Shown here one piece after another: positions 16,608 to 25,792 of a stretch of DNA of 64,000 bases (positions are counted from its first letter, which is position 1; every line of letters begins with the position of its first letter). The position numbers and the translations under genes were made by a program. Source of the stretch: Micromonospora sp. C28SCA-DRY-2 (GTDB lineage Bacteria; Actinomycetota; Actinomycetes; Mycobacteriales; Micromonosporaceae); assembly GCF_030519475.1 (NCBI RefSeq), contig NZ_JAUMKD010000002.1:491501-555500 (forward strand), written 5' to 3'. The notes below the pieces were generated by a model that did not search any database, was not told the origin of the DNA, and worked only from the letters and a program-made list of their open reading frames with translations.

Positions 16608-19378
16608 CAGGCGTCCCTCTCAGTCGCGGTCAGGGATTCGGTGGCCGCCGGCAGGACGACCGTGGCGTCGTCGTCCACCGGCCGCCCGCCCGCGGCTCCG
16701 GCGCCGTCGGTCGGGTCCGCGGTGCCCGGGGCGACCGCCGACGGGTCGCCGCCGGCGGGTTGGACGGGAGCACCCGCTGGCGCGGAGCCGTTGGCGGCGT
16801 CAGCGGTGCCCGGGGCGACCACCGGCGCGTCAGCGCCGCCCCGCCCACCGGGAGCGACGGCCGGTCCGGCCGGAGCGCCGGCCGCGTCGGCGGGAACGGC
16901 CGGTTCGGCCGAACCGGCGGGTCCGGCGGGTCCGGCGGCCGGTGCGGGGGCGGTCTGATCCGCGTCGCGGCTCGCCGCGGTGCCCTCGGCCGCCCGGCGG
17001 CCCCGAGCGGTGCCGGCCTGCAACGCCGACATGAACCGGCGCGCCTCCTCCGGGGTCCGCGACCGCGGCACCTCGGCCACCGGTTGCGGCAGGCTCGGAC
17101 CGTCCCCGGCCGGCTGCCGCACGGGCCGGGCGTCCACCGCGGGCCGGCCCCCGGGCGCCGCCGGGCTCACCGCCTCCGCCGCCCGGGCGCTCGCCGCCGA
17201 CTCCGTCGCCGGGCGGGCGGCGTCCCCGGCCCGCGGGCGGGCGGCCGGCCGCCGGCGCACCCGCCGGGGCAGCCCGTCGATCTCGCCGGCCGGCGCGGCG
17301 GGCGCCGGGCCGCCACCGGGGCGGGACGGCTCGGCCGCCCCGTCGGGCACCGTCGGGGCGGGCCGCGGCCGGGTCGTCCGGCCGGTCCGGGGCCGGGGCA
17401 GGCCGGCCAGCCGGTCGGCCCGGTCCAGCTGGCGCCGCCCGGGCGTCGCACCGACCCGCGCCGGCTCGGCGTCGACCGGGCCGGGCAGCGGGGACGGCTC
17501 GGCGGTGACCAGGTCGGCCGGCAGCAGCACCACGGCGGTCAGCCCGGTGGGGTCGGCCGGGCGCAACCGCACCCGGACCCCGTGCCGGGCGGCGAGCCGG
17601 GCCACCACGAACAGGCCGAGGCGGGCGGTCTCGCTGGGCTCGAACTCGGGCGAACGGGCCAGCCGCCGGTTCGCGTCCTCGATCGCCGCGGCCGACATGC
17701 CCAGCCCCCGGTCGGTGATCTCGATGGCGTAGCCCTTGGCCACCCGCTCCCCGGCGACCTCCACCCGGCTGTCCGGCGGGGAGAAGGCGGTGGCGTTCTC
17801 GATCAGCTCGGCGAGCAGGTGGATCACGTCACCCACCGCCCGTCCGAGGGTGCCGGCGGGCTGCACGGTGGTGATGTCGACCCGGTCGTAGGACTCGACC
17901 TCGGAGATCGCGCCGCGGATCAGGTCGACCATGGCGACCGGGTTGCGCCAACCCCGGCCCGGCGCCGCGCCGGCCAGGATGACCAGGTCCTCGGCGTGCC
18001 GGCGCAGCCGGGTGGCGAGATGGTCGACCCGGAACAGCTCGGCCAGCTCGTCCGGGTCCTCGGTGTGCCGCTCCATCCGGTCGAGCAGGGCGAGCTGCCG
18101 GTGCACCAGCCCCTGGCTGCGTCGGGCGATGTTCAGGAAGACCTCGTTCAGCCCGCGGCGCAGGGTCACCTCGTCGACCGCGGCCCGCACCGCCGTCCGC
18201 TGCACCTCGTTGAAGGCCCGCCCGACCTGGCCGATCTCGTCCGCGCCGTACTCCAGCGGGGGCGCCTCCCGGGCCACGTCGACCTGCTCGCCCCGGCGCA
18301 GCCGGGCCACCACGTCCGGCAGCCGGCGCTCGGCCATCTCCAGCGCGGCAGTGCGTACGCCGGTCAGCCGTTGCGCGAGGGAACGGCCGACCCGCAGCGC
18401 CACCACCACCGCGACCACGACGGCGGTCAGGCCCAGCAGGCCGGCGGCGGCGAGCCGGACCAGGACCCGCACCGCCAGCGGCACCGACCGTTCGGCCAGG
18501 CCGTCGGCCTGGGCCAGCTCGAAGTCCCGCAGCGCCTGCTGGACGGCCTCGTAGTTGGCCTGCCACGCCGGCCCGTCGACCGGTGGGCGGGCGGACCGGT
18601 CGGCCGCCAGCAGCGTGTCCTGCAGGGCCCGCAGCCGGCCGAACGCCGGCCGCTCGGTGAGCCGCTGGTAGCCGGCGCGGTCGGCGTCGGGCAGGTCCGC
18701 CACCGCCGTCTCGGCCAGGAACCGCTGGTTGCCGATGGTCTGCACCAGCTGGGCGTGCTCCCCCTCGGCGAACCGCCCGGCGGCCAGCGCCCCGGCCAGC
18801 AGCGCGTCGGTCTGGCCGAGCAGCTCACGGGAGCGACCGAGCGCGGTGACGGCCAGCGCCTGCCGGTTGAGCTCCTGGTCGGGCAGGGTCGCCATGGCGG
18901 CGAAGGTCTGGAAGGCCGACGAGATCATCCCGCTGTAGAGGTTGAGCGCGCCGACCCGGTCCACCTCCCGCCGGTCGATGAACCCGCGGCCGGCCGGCAG
19001 CCCCTCCAGTGCGGTGACCAGCTGGTCCAGCCGGGCGTCGAGGTGGTCGTCGGTGGCGTCGCGGAGGTCTTCGCCGCCGATCCGGCGGCGCAGCTCGGTC
19101 AATGCCCGGTCGGTACGCGCCCGCTGCTCGGCCAGCGCCGGCAGCGACTCGGACCCGGCGAGCTGGATCACCGAGAGGCGGCGTTCCCGCTGCAACTCGG
19201 CCACCACCGCCTCGCCGGGGCGACCCAGGTCGTAGAGGAGGGTGCGGGCGGAGAGCAGGTCGAGGGCGGGGCCGAAGGTGAGCGTGGTGGCGAAGATCCA
19301 GAGCGCCAGCAGCGCGGTGACCGGGACGACGACCAGCGCGGTCAGCTTGGACCGGATCGGCCAGTCGCGGGTGTTCAA
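16607..19378 (-). CDS. Sensor histidine kinase-like protein with nitrate/sulfite-sensing-type domain (conservon CvnA type)
   Basis: A 923-residue membrane protein. Helix 1 (about 12-30) and helix 2 (about 318-340) flank a large extracellular all-helical sensor region of the NIT type. A HAMP segment follows, then the ATPase module with ELIENATAFSPPDSR near residue 525 and DRGLGMS. A long Pro/Ala/Arg-rich tail (about 640-923) is probably disordered. The presumed phosphoacceptor region (RRSQGLVHRQLALLDRMERH) has a histidine in a form usual for conservon kinases. The start is a TTG at 19378 with GAGG 6 bases upstream. First gene of the four-gene conservon. Confidence 0.92.
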   Translation of the reverse strand: MNTRDWPIRSKLTALVVVPVTALLALWIFATTLTFGPALDLLSARTLLYDLGRPGEAVVAELQRERRLSVIQLAGSESLPALAEQRARTDRALTELRRRIGGEDLRDATDDHLDARLDQLVTALEGLPAGRGFIDRREVDRVGALNLYSGMISSAFQTFAAMATLPDQELNRQALAVTALGRSRELLGQTDALLAGALAAGRFAEGEHAQLVQTIGNQRFLAETAVADLPDADRAGYQRLTERPAFGRLRALQDTLLAADRSARPPVDGPAWQANYEAVQQALRDFELAQADGLAERSVPLAVRVLVRLAAAGLLGLTAVVVAVVVALRVGRSLAQRLTGVRTAALEMAERRLPDVVARLRRGEQVDVAREAPPLEYGADEIGQVGRAFNEVQRTAVRAAVDEVTLRRGLNEVFLNIARRSQGLVHRQLALLDRMERHTEDPDELAELFRVDHLATRLRRHAEDLVILAGAAPGRGWRNPVAMVDLIRGAISEVESYDRVDITTVQPAGTLGRAVGDVIHLLAELIENATAFSPPDSRVEVAGERVAKGYAIEITDRGLGMSAAAIEDANRRLARSPEFEPSETARLGLFVVARLAARHGVRVRLRPADPTGLTAVVLLPADLVTAEPSPLPGPVDAEPARVGATPGRRQLDRADRLAGLPRPRTGRTTRPRPAPTVPDGAAEPSRPGGGPAPAAPAGEIDGLPRRVRRRPAARPRAGDAARPATESAASARAAEAVSPAAPGGRPAVDARPVRQPAGDGPSLPQPVAEVPRSRTPEEARRFMSALQAGTARGRRAAEGTAASRDADQTAPAPAAGPAGPAGSAEPAVPADAAGAPAGPAVAPGGRGGADAPVVAPGTADAANGSAPAGAPVQPAGGDPSAVAPGTADPTDGAGAAGGRPVDDDATVVLPAATESLTATERDA

Positions 19379-19549
19379 TCAGACCTCGCCCGGAAGGATG
19401 GCGGCAGGGGCAACCGACGCCGACCGGGTGGCTTCCGGCCGGCCGGGGCCCGGCCGCGGCGCCGGCAGGGCGCCCTCGGCAGGATACGTAATCCGCGCCC
19501 GAAGCACTACCGTCCGTCGCGCCCTCCACCGTGGACCCGGACGGACGAC

Positions 19550-19581
19550 GAGCGCCCCGCCGGTCGGCCGGCGGGGCGCTC
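19550..19581 (-). terminator. Catalase terminator
   Basis: A perfect 14-bp GC stem (GAGCGCCCCGCCGG and complement) with a TCGG tetraloop sits 17 bases past the catalase stop. Confidence 0.75.
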
Positions 19582-19597
19582 GGGAAGCGGACGGGGA

Positions 19598-21088
19598 TCA
19601 GACGTTGGCGGCGAGGCCGAGCCCCTCGGCGACCCGGCGACCGTAGTCCTCGTCGCACTGGCTGAAGTGCCAGACCATCTTCTCCTGGATGTGCTTGTCG
19701 CACTGGGCCAGGTTGGTGACCAGGTTGTGGATCAGGTCGTCCCGCTCCCAGTCGGCCATCTCGCGGTAGCGGCGACCGGCCTGCGAGTAGTTGTTCTGCC
19801 GCTCGATCGGGGCCTTCATGATCTGGCCGGAGACGAACGGTCGGTACTCGCGGTAGGACTCGTCGGCCTCCTGGAGCCCGGCGACCGAGGACGGCTCGAA
19901 GTTGACGTGCGGGTTGGCGCCGCGGTTGTCCACCCCGTACGACATCGCGCCGCCGGTCTGGTTGGTGCTGACCACCACGTCCTCGCGCGGCCGGTTGATC
20001 GGCAGCTGGAGGTAGTTCGGGCCGACCCGGTAGCGCTGGGTGTCCGAGTAGGAGAAGGTCCGCCCGACCAGCATCTTGTCGTCGGAGAAGTCGATCCCGT
20101 CGACCAGCACGCCGGTGCCGAAGGCGATTTGCTCGTTCTCGTTGTGGTGGTCGGTGATGTTGCGGTTGAGCGTCATCATGCCGACCGGCAGGTAGGGGAA
20201 GTCCTCCTCGGGCCAGATCTTGGTGTCGTCGAGCGGGTCGAAGTCCAGCTCCGGGTGCTCGTCGTCGCTCATGATCTGCACGTTGAGCTCCCACCGCGGG
20301 TACTCGCCGCGCTCGATCGCCTCGTACAGGTCCTTGGACGCGTGGCCCAGGTCGGTGGCCTGGATCGCGTCCGCCTCGGCCTGGGTCAGGTTGTGCTCGC
20401 CCTGCTGGGACAGCCAGTGGAACTTGACCAGCACGCCCTCGCCCTCGGCGTTGACGAAGCGGTAGGTGTTCACCCCGGAGCCGCGCATCGTCCGGTAGTT
20501 CCGCGGGATGCCGTACGGGGAGAAGAGCCAGGTCAGCATGTGCATCGACTCGGGCGTGTTGGACATGAAGTCGAAGATCCGGTTCGGCTCCTGCCGGAAG
20601 GTCACCGGGTCCGGCTTCAGCGCGTGGATCACGTCCGGGAACTTGATCGCGTCGCGGATGAAGAAGATCTGGAGGTTGTTGCCCACCATGTCCCAGTTGC
20701 CGTCCTCGGTGCGGAACTTCACCGCGAAGCCGCGCGGGTCGCGGGCCGCCTCGGAGGAGTCCCGGCCGCCGATGACGGTGGAGAACCGGATGGTGACGGG
20801 GGTCTTCTTGCCCTTGGTCTGGAACAGCTTGGCCCGGGTGTACGTCGACGCCGGCTGGTCACCGATGGTCCCGTACGCCTCGAACTCGCCGTGCGCGACG
20901 AAGCCGCGGGCGTGCACCACCCGCTCCGGGATCCGCTCCCGGTCGAAGTGGCTGATCTTCTCCAGGAAGTGGTAGTTCTCCAGCGTCGCCGGGCCGCGGG
21001 AACCGACCGTCCGCTGCTGCTGGTTGTTGTGCACCGGGTGGCCCTGACGGGTGGTGAGGATCGGCTTGCTGGCCTGCGGGTCGCTCAT
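19598..21088 (-). CDS. katA: Catalase, small-subunit heme type
   Basis: A 496-residue monofunctional heme catalase that dismutates hydrogen peroxide. The family start [18 protein letters not shown] leads to the catalytic histidine region [14 protein letters not shown], then [20 protein letters not shown] and [12 protein letters not shown]. The proximal heme tyrosine block is [21 protein letters not shown]. Length fits the small clade (about 480-500). ATG 21088 has AGGAGGAG at correct spacing. The upstream promoter resembles Fur-family (CatR/FurA) controlled catalase promoters, suggesting peroxide induction. No fur-type gene is adjacent. The symbol is generic for this class. Confidence 0.96.
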   Translation of the reverse strand: MSDPQASKPILTTRQGHPVHNNQQQRTVGSRGPATLENYHFLEKISHFDRERIPERVVHARGFVAHGEFEAYGTIGDQPASTYTRAKLFQTKGKKTPVTIRFSTVIGGRDSSEAARDPRGFAVKFRTEDGNWDMVGNNLQIFFIRDAIKFPDVIHALKPDPVTFRQEPNRIFDFMSNTPESMHMLTWLFSPYGIPRNYRTMRGSGVNTYRFVNAEGEGVLVKFHWLSQQGEHNLTQAEADAIQATDLGHASKDLYEAIERGEYPRWELNVQIMSDDEHPELDFDPLDDTKIWPEEDFPYLPVGMMTLNRNITDHHNENEQIAFGTGVLVDGIDFSDDKMLVGRTFSYSDTQRYRVGPNYLQLPINRPREDVVVSTNQTGGAMSYGVDNRGANPHVNFEPSSVAGLQEADESYREYRPFVSGQIMKAPIERQNNYSQAGRRYREMADWERDDLIHNLVTNLAQCDKHIQEKMVWHFSQCDEDYGRRVAEGLGLAANV

Positions 21089-21208
21089 CGCTCTCCTCCT
21101 GATCGGTGTTGCGGCGTGCCCCCGGACGCGTCGGCGGCGGTCGGGGCGGGACTGCTGGCAGTCGGGGGGCGGCGGGGCGCTCGGGGTCGGATCCGACCGA
21201 CCGCACCC

Positions 21209-21237
21209 AGCCAATCGCGTTTTCTGGAATGAGTCAA
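21209..21237 (-). promoter_or_regulatory. Catalase promoter with Fur-like AT-rich element
   Basis: On the minus strand TTGACT (-35, 21232-21237) is followed after 17 bases by TTGGCT (-10, 21209-21214). The spacer CATTCCAGAAAACGCGA makes an AT-rich island. From memory, TTGACT-CATTCCAGAAAA resembles FurA/CatR-controlled promoters of actinobacteria. The remaining bases between 21089 and 21389 hold no gene. Confidence 0.5.
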
Positions 21238-21389
21238 GTTTTGGCCGGCCATCACTCTGTGTGACTCGTCATGTCCGCGCGCCGGCGTGCCGACCCGCCG
21301 GGATCCCGCCGGATCGGTCAGGAAAGTGCCGCGCAACGGGATTGGCGATCAGTGAGCCGAGGGAATACCACCGGGCGAAGGAGGAGGCC

Positions 21390-21983
21390 ATGTCGCCCAC
21401 GCAGGTAATCGTCACAGTCCTCGTCATCCTGGTGATCGCGGCGCTGGTCGCGGTCGCCCTGGTGGCCGGCCGGCGCCGGGCGCTGCGGCGCCGCTTCGGG
21501 CCGGAGTACGACCGGGTGGTCGCCGAACGGGACAGCCGCACCGCCGCCGAGCGGGAGCTGCGGGACCGGGAGCGCCGGCACGCCGAACTCACCCTGACCC
21601 CGCTCTCCGCCGAGTCCCGGGCCCGGTACGCGGCCGCCTGGGAGGAACTCCAGGTCCGTTTCGTCGACTCGCCGGGCGAGACGGTGGGCGACGCGGACGA
21701 ACTTCTCACCCGGCTCATCGCCGAACGCGGCTACCCCACCGGCGACTTCTCCGACCAGATCGCCCACCTCTCCGTCGAGCACGCCCGGACGCTCACCCGG
21801 TACCGGGACGCACACGAGATCCACCTGCGCAACTCCCGCGGGGAGGCCAGCACCGAGGAGCTGCGCCAGGCCGTGGTGCACTACCGGGCCCTCTTCGCCG
21901 AACTGCTCGGCGAGGAGCCGGTCACGCCCCGGCCGCCCGAGCAGCGCCACCCGGACACCCCGCACGACGTCACGAACCGCTGA
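21390..21983 (+). CDS. Membrane-anchored protein of unknown function with shared C-terminal module
   Basis: A 197-residue protein: an N-terminal membrane helix (about 5-27), a basic cytoplasmic boundary (GRRRALRRRFG), an arginine/glutamate-rich helix, then a conserved helical module from about residue 85 (AAWEELQVRFVDSPGE). The same module recurs at the end of the next gene product. ATG 21390 follows AAGGAGGAGG. I do not recognise a biochemical function. The gene lies 11 bases from the next start, so they form an operon. Similar single-helix proteins are common in Micromonospora and Streptomyces as hypothetical proteins. Confidence 0.85.
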   Translation: MSPTQVIVTVLVILVIAALVAVALVAGRRRALRRRFGPEYDRVVAERDSRTAAERELRDRERRHAELTLTPLSAESRARYAAAWEELQVRFVDSPGETVGDADELLTRLIAERGYPTGDFSDQIAHLSVEHARTLTRYRDAHEIHLRNSRGEASTEELRQAVVHYRALFAELLGEEPVTPRPPEQRHPDTPHDVTNR

Positions 21984-21993
21984 GGAGACCACC

Positions 21994-22926
21994 ATGCGCC
22001 AGGAAGAGCAGCGGGCGAGCAACGAGCACCCCGAGGCCGTCCGGTCCACCCCGGTGCCGGTTCCGCCGGCCGAGGACCGGGCCGACCGGGCCGACGTACC
22101 GGAGGACGTGATCTCCGACCGCGGCACCTTCGACGACCCGACGGTCGCCGGCGAGCGCCGTACCGCCGACCGGCCGGACGGCGCCGACGCGGCCGACGAC
22201 CGGACCGAGTTCCACGAGCCGGGTCCGGTGCCCACCGCGTTCGGCGCCACCAGCGTGGGTGGCGCGGTCGCCGCGTCCGCCCTGGCCAGCCCGCGCCCCG
22301 AGGACGAGCCGGACCCGCGGACGGAGTGGACCGCGCGGCCCGGCGACGGTGCCGCCGACGGCCCGCGCGAGGGGCGGCGGGCCGACCCGACGGCCGAGCT
22401 GCACGGGCCGCGCGGCACCGCGGAACAGCGGCCCGGCGGCGACCCCGAGGAACCCTCCGGCGCCCCGGTCGGGCGGCCGGACACGGCCGGGGGCGACCCG
22501 GGCCGGCGGGCGAACCTGATCGACCGGGGCGGCGACCCGGACGCGACCGGGGCGGCCGGCTACGGCAGCGCCACGCCGGTCATGGTCGACCCGGACACCG
22601 CCAGCCCGGAGGCGGGGGCCGCGATCGGCGGGCAACCCGCCACCACGGTGCCCGCCGAGCCGGCCACCCTCTTCGAGGCGGACGTCGCGCAGCGGTTCCG
22701 GGACCGCTGGCGCGACGTCCAGCTGCGCTTCGTGGACGATCCCAGGGCGGCCGCCGGCGAGGCGCAGGCCCTGGTGGACGAGGCCATCCAGGCCCTCGCC
22801 TCGGCGCTGTCGGCGCAGAAGAGCCGGCTCGGCGCGTGGCAGGACGCCGGCTCGGCGGACACCGAGCAGCTGCGGATGGCGGTCCGCCAGTACCGCGACT
22901 TCCTGGACCGGGTCCTCGGCCGCTGA
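21994..22926 (+). CDS. Low-complexity protein ending in the same module as its neighbour
   Basis: A 310-residue protein. Residues 1-215 are acidic, Pro/Gly/Ala/Asp-rich and probably disordered. Residues about 225-310 form a helical module (DRWRDVQLRFVDDPR, then EAQALVDEAIQAL and TEQLRMAVRQYRDFLDRVLG). That module aligns with residues 85-180 of the preceding protein (WEELQVRFVDSPGE, then ADELLTRLIAE and TEELRQAVVHYRALFAELLG). No membrane segment is clear. Function unknown. Co-transcribed with the anchored partner and followed by a strong terminator. Confidence 0.82.
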   Translation: MRQEEQRASNEHPEAVRSTPVPVPPAEDRADRADVPEDVISDRGTFDDPTVAGERRTADRPDGADAADDRTEFHEPGPVPTAFGATSVGGAVAASALASPRPEDEPDPRTEWTARPGDGAADGPREGRRADPTAELHGPRGTAEQRPGGDPEEPSGAPVGRPDTAGGDPGRRANLIDRGGDPDATGAAGYGSATPVMVDPDTASPEAGAAIGGQPATTVPAEPATLFEADVAQRFRDRWRDVQLRFVDDPRAAAGEAQALVDEAIQALASALSAQKSRLGAWQDAGSADTEQLRMAVRQYRDFLDRVLGR

Positions 22927-22936
22927 CCGACCCCAC

Positions 22937-22969
22937 GGGCGCCCCCGGCCGGACCGGCCGGGGGCGCCC
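22937..22969 (+). terminator. Terminator after the two-gene module operon
   Basis: A 16-bp perfect GC stem (GGGCGCCCCCGGCCGG and complement) around a single central base begins 11 bases after the stop. Confidence 0.75.
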
Positions 22970-23073
22970 CGCGTGCCGGCCCCATCGGGAGGGCCAGGCG
23001 TGAAACTTCGCACCTGGGGTAAATGGGGGCGCGCGTGCGACCGGCGCGCAACGGCGGACGAAGGGTGACGGGG

Positions 23074-24732
23074 ATGGACGGCGGCGGCCTCCGGCTGAAC
23101 ATGAACGTCCTGGACTACGGCATCCTGGCGCTCTACTTCGTCACCGTGCTCGGGGTCGGCTTCGCGGCCCGACGGGCGATCCGGACCAGTGTCGACTTCT
23201 TCCTCTCCGGTCGCTCGCTGCCCGCCTGGGTGACCGGCCTCGCCTTCGTCTCGGCCAACCTCGGGGCGTTGGAGATCATCGGGATGGCCGCCAACGGCGC
23301 CCAGTACGGCGCGATGACGCTGCACTACTACTGGATCGGCGCCGTCCCGGCGATGGTCTTCCTCGGCATCGTGATGATGCCCTTCTACTACGGCTCCAAG
23401 GTCCGCAGCGTCCCCGAGTACCTGCGGCTGCGCTTCAACCGCCCGACCCACCTGCTGAACGCGCTCAGCTTCGCGGTGGCCCAGGTGCTGATCGCGGGGG
23501 TGAACCTCTACGCGCTGGCGCTGATCATGCAGGCGCTGCTCGGCTGGCCGCTCTGGGTGGCCATCGTGGTCGGCGCGCTGATCGTGCTGGCGTACATCAC
23601 CGTGGGCGGGCTCTCCGGGGCGATCTACAACGAGGTGCTCCAGTTCTTCGTGATCGTCGCCGGCCTGCTGCCGATCACCATCCTCGGCCTGGTGAAGGTG
23701 GGCGGGGTCGCCGGGCTGATGGACGCGGTGCGCGACTCCAAGCTCGGCGAGGCCGGCCTGCACACCTGGCAGGACACCGGCACCACCGCCAACCCGCTGG
23801 GCGCGCACTGGATCGGCATCGTCTTCGGCCTCGGCTTCGTGCTCTCCTTCGGCTACTGGACGACGAACTTCGCCGAGGTGCAGCGCGCCCTGTCGGCCAA
23901 GAACATGAGCGCCGCCCGGCGCACGCCGATCATCGCCGCGTACCCGAAGCTGCTCATCCCGGTGGTCACCGTGATCCCCGGCCTGGTCGCCCTGGTCACC
24001 GTGCAGGGGCTGGGCGCGGAGAGCGGCGACCTGGTCTACAACAACGCCATCCCGCTGCTGATGCGCGACCTGCTCCCCAACGGCGTGCTCGGCGTCGCGG
24101 TGACCGGCCTGGTCGCCTCGTTCATGGCCGGCATGGCGGCCAACGTCAGCGGCTTCAACACCGTCTTCACCTACGACATCTGGCAGTCGTACATCCGCCG
24201 GGACCGGCCCGACGAGTACTACATCCGGATCGGCCGCTGGGCCACCGTCGCCGGCGTGCTGATCGGCATCGGCACCGCCTTCATCGCGGCCGGGTTCAGC
24301 AACATCATGAACTACATCCAGGCGCTCTTCTCGCTGTTCAACGCGCCGCTGTTCGCCACCTTCATCATCGGCATGTTCTGGAAGCGGATGACCGCCGCGG
24401 CCGGCTTCCTCTCCCTGCTCCTGGGCACCCTGGCCGCCCTGGCCACCTACCTGCTCTACAAGGGCGGGGTGGTGCACTTCAACTCCGACCTGGAGGAGAG
24501 CTTCTGGGGCGCCGGCATCGCGTTCGTGACGGTGGCGGTGGTCGCCGCGATCGTCACCCCGTTCACCAGGCCGCGGCGGGACGAGGAGCTGCGCGGCCTG
24601 GTGTACGGCACGGGCGGGATCGACCTGAAGGGCGACGTGCTCACCGGGGACGCCGTCTGGTGGCGCTCCCCCGTCGTGCTCGGCGTGATCGTGCTGACCC
24701 TCTCGCTCCTCCTCTACGTGCCGTTCTTCTAG
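23074..24732 (+). CDS. Sodium:solute symporter (SSS family)
   Basis: A 552-residue integral membrane transporter with about 14 helices. SSS features include FFLSGRSLPAWVTGLAFVSANLG in the first helices, GGLSGAIYNEVLQFFVI (the family's GG-xxAV-xTD-like region) and SFMAGMAANVSGFNTVFTYDI. It should couple sodium entry to uptake of a sugar, polyol or organic acid; the similarity is to the SGLT-like branch. The solute is not identifiable. ATG 23074 has AAGGG 8 bases before; GTG 23065 is an alternative. Followed 15 bases later by a small two-helix protein, probably an accessory subunit. Confidence 0.9.
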   Translation: MDGGGLRLNMNVLDYGILALYFVTVLGVGFAARRAIRTSVDFFLSGRSLPAWVTGLAFVSANLGALEIIGMAANGAQYGAMTLHYYWIGAVPAMVFLGIVMMPFYYGSKVRSVPEYLRLRFNRPTHLLNALSFAVAQVLIAGVNLYALALIMQALLGWPLWVAIVVGALIVLAYITVGGLSGAIYNEVLQFFVIVAGLLPITILGLVKVGGVAGLMDAVRDSKLGEAGLHTWQDTGTTANPLGAHWIGIVFGLGFVLSFGYWTTNFAEVQRALSAKNMSAARRTPIIAAYPKLLIPVVTVIPGLVALVTVQGLGAESGDLVYNNAIPLLMRDLLPNGVLGVAVTGLVASFMAGMAANVSGFNTVFTYDIWQSYIRRDRPDEYYIRIGRWATVAGVLIGIGTAFIAAGFSNIMNYIQALFSLFNAPLFATFIIGMFWKRMTAAAGFLSLLLGTLAALATYLLYKGGVVHFNSDLEESFWGAGIAFVTVAVVAAIVTPFTRPRRDEELRGLVYGTGGIDLKGDVLTGDAVWWRSPVVLGVIVLTLSLLLYVPFF

Positions 24733-24747
24733 GAAGGGTGCTCGGCC

Positions 24748-25059
24748 ATGGCCATGGACAACCTCGACCCGCACGGGCACGACCACATGGTGGCGGCCAC
24801 CGAAGAGGCCCGGCGCCGGTCCGCCGCCGCCCGGCTGTTCGACATCCGCCGGGTGATCGGTGGGCTGTTCACGGCGTACGGGGCGATCGTCACGCTGGTC
24901 GGGATCTTCGACGGCGCCGCCGCGGTGGAGAAGGCCGAGGGCGTACGGATCAACCTCTGGGCCGGCCTCGGCATGCTGGTGTTCGGCGTGCTGATGCTGC
25001 TCTGGCAGTGGCGCAACCCGGCCGAGCCCCCCGAGTCCCAGGAGCACGAGCGGTCCTGA
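24748..25059 (+). CDS. Small two-helix membrane protein, symporter companion
   Basis: A 103-residue protein with a soluble His-containing N-terminus (DPHGHDHM), two membrane helices (about 35-55 and 70-88) and an acidic tail. AGGAAGG precedes the start and overlaps the symporter stop region, so the two are co-transcribed. Such small proteins commonly follow SSS symporters in actinobacteria, which suggests an accessory role; no known catalytic motif is present. Confidence 0.8.
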   Translation: MAMDNLDPHGHDHMVAATEEARRRSAAARLFDIRRVIGGLFTAYGAIVTLVGIFDGAAAVEKAEGVRINLWAGLGMLVFGVLMLLWQWRNPAEPPESQEHERS

Positions 25060-25072
25060 CGAACCGGACGTA

Positions 25073-25094
25073 CCGCCCGGCGCGGGCCGGGCGG
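25073..25094 (+). terminator. Short hairpin after symporter pair
   Basis: CCGCCCGGC and its complement form a 9-bp stem with a GCGG loop, 14 bases past the stop. Confidence 0.4.
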
Positions 25095-25175
25095 ACGACC
25101 CGGCGGGCATGCCCTCCGCCTCCCGGGGTAGGCCAGGGGGATCAGGGAACGCGCCTGGGACAGGAGGGCAGCGAC

Positions 25176-25556
25176 ATGACGGACCGTGACCGTGACCGCC
25201 CGCTGGAGGAGAGCCCGGAAGTGGCCGCGGCGGTGGAGGACGACACCGGCGTCCCGCAGCTGATGACCGGGGGCGGCGCCGACCGGGACAATCCGACCTT
25301 TGTGGGGCCCGGTGACCGCGGCGAGCGGAGCGCCGGCGAGAACCTGATCGGTGACCCGTACGCAGCCGGCACCGGCGCGACCGGGACCGGCACCGGCGCC
25401 GCCCCGGACAACATCCGCACCGGTGGTGAGCAGCCGTGGGACCCGGAGGACCTGGTGATGGCCCGGGGCCAGGACATGACCCCGGAGAACCTCGAACGGG
25501 CCCGCCGCGACCTCGCCGAACTGGGCCGGGCCGCGATCGAGAAGACAGTGCCCTGA
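25176..25556 (+). CDS. Small acidic hydrophilic protein of unknown function
   Basis: A 126-residue soluble, Gly/Asp/Glu-rich protein. AGGAGG lies 8 bases before the ATG at 25176, which argues that it is a real gene. The middle (GTGATGTGTGAAPDN) is low complexity. The C-terminal PWDPEDLVMARGQDMTPENLERARRDLAELGR is predicted helical. I do not recognise it. It is the last gene before a strong bidirectional terminator. Confidence 0.75.
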   Translation: MTDRDRDRPLEESPEVAAAVEDDTGVPQLMTGGGADRDNPTFVGPGDRGERSAGENLIGDPYAAGTGATGTGTGAAPDNIRTGGEQPWDPEDLVMARGQDMTPENLERARRDLAELGRAAIEKTVP

Positions 25557-25617
25557 CCCCACACCCCGCACTCCCCCGGGCCCGCGCGCTCGGGGACGCG
25601 GGCTCCGGCACGGACAG

Positions 25618-25657
25618 GGAAAGAGTGGCCTCCGGGCGTCGGGAGGCCACTCTTTCC
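25618..25657. terminator. Bidirectional terminator
   Basis: A perfect 16-bp stem (GGAAAGAGTGGCCTCC and complement) with an 8-base loop, flanked by A-rich and T-rich ends. It separates the convergent small acidic protein gene and the cellulase gene. Confidence 0.85.
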
Positions 25658-25792
25658 GGGAAAGTGCGGGGATGTCGAGCGGGTGGGAGCGCGCGAGGGG
25701 GCCCCCGGCCGACCGGTGGCGGTCGGGCCGGGGGCCCGGGGAACCTGCCGCTGGAGCACCTCACCTACTGCCAGCGGCCGGTGGGCGTCGGC

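Noticed and set aside
16538-21232. 1564-codon plus-strand frame across the sensor kinase and catalase genes
   Set aside because: Antisense to two clear genes; no ribosome binding site or recognisable domain.
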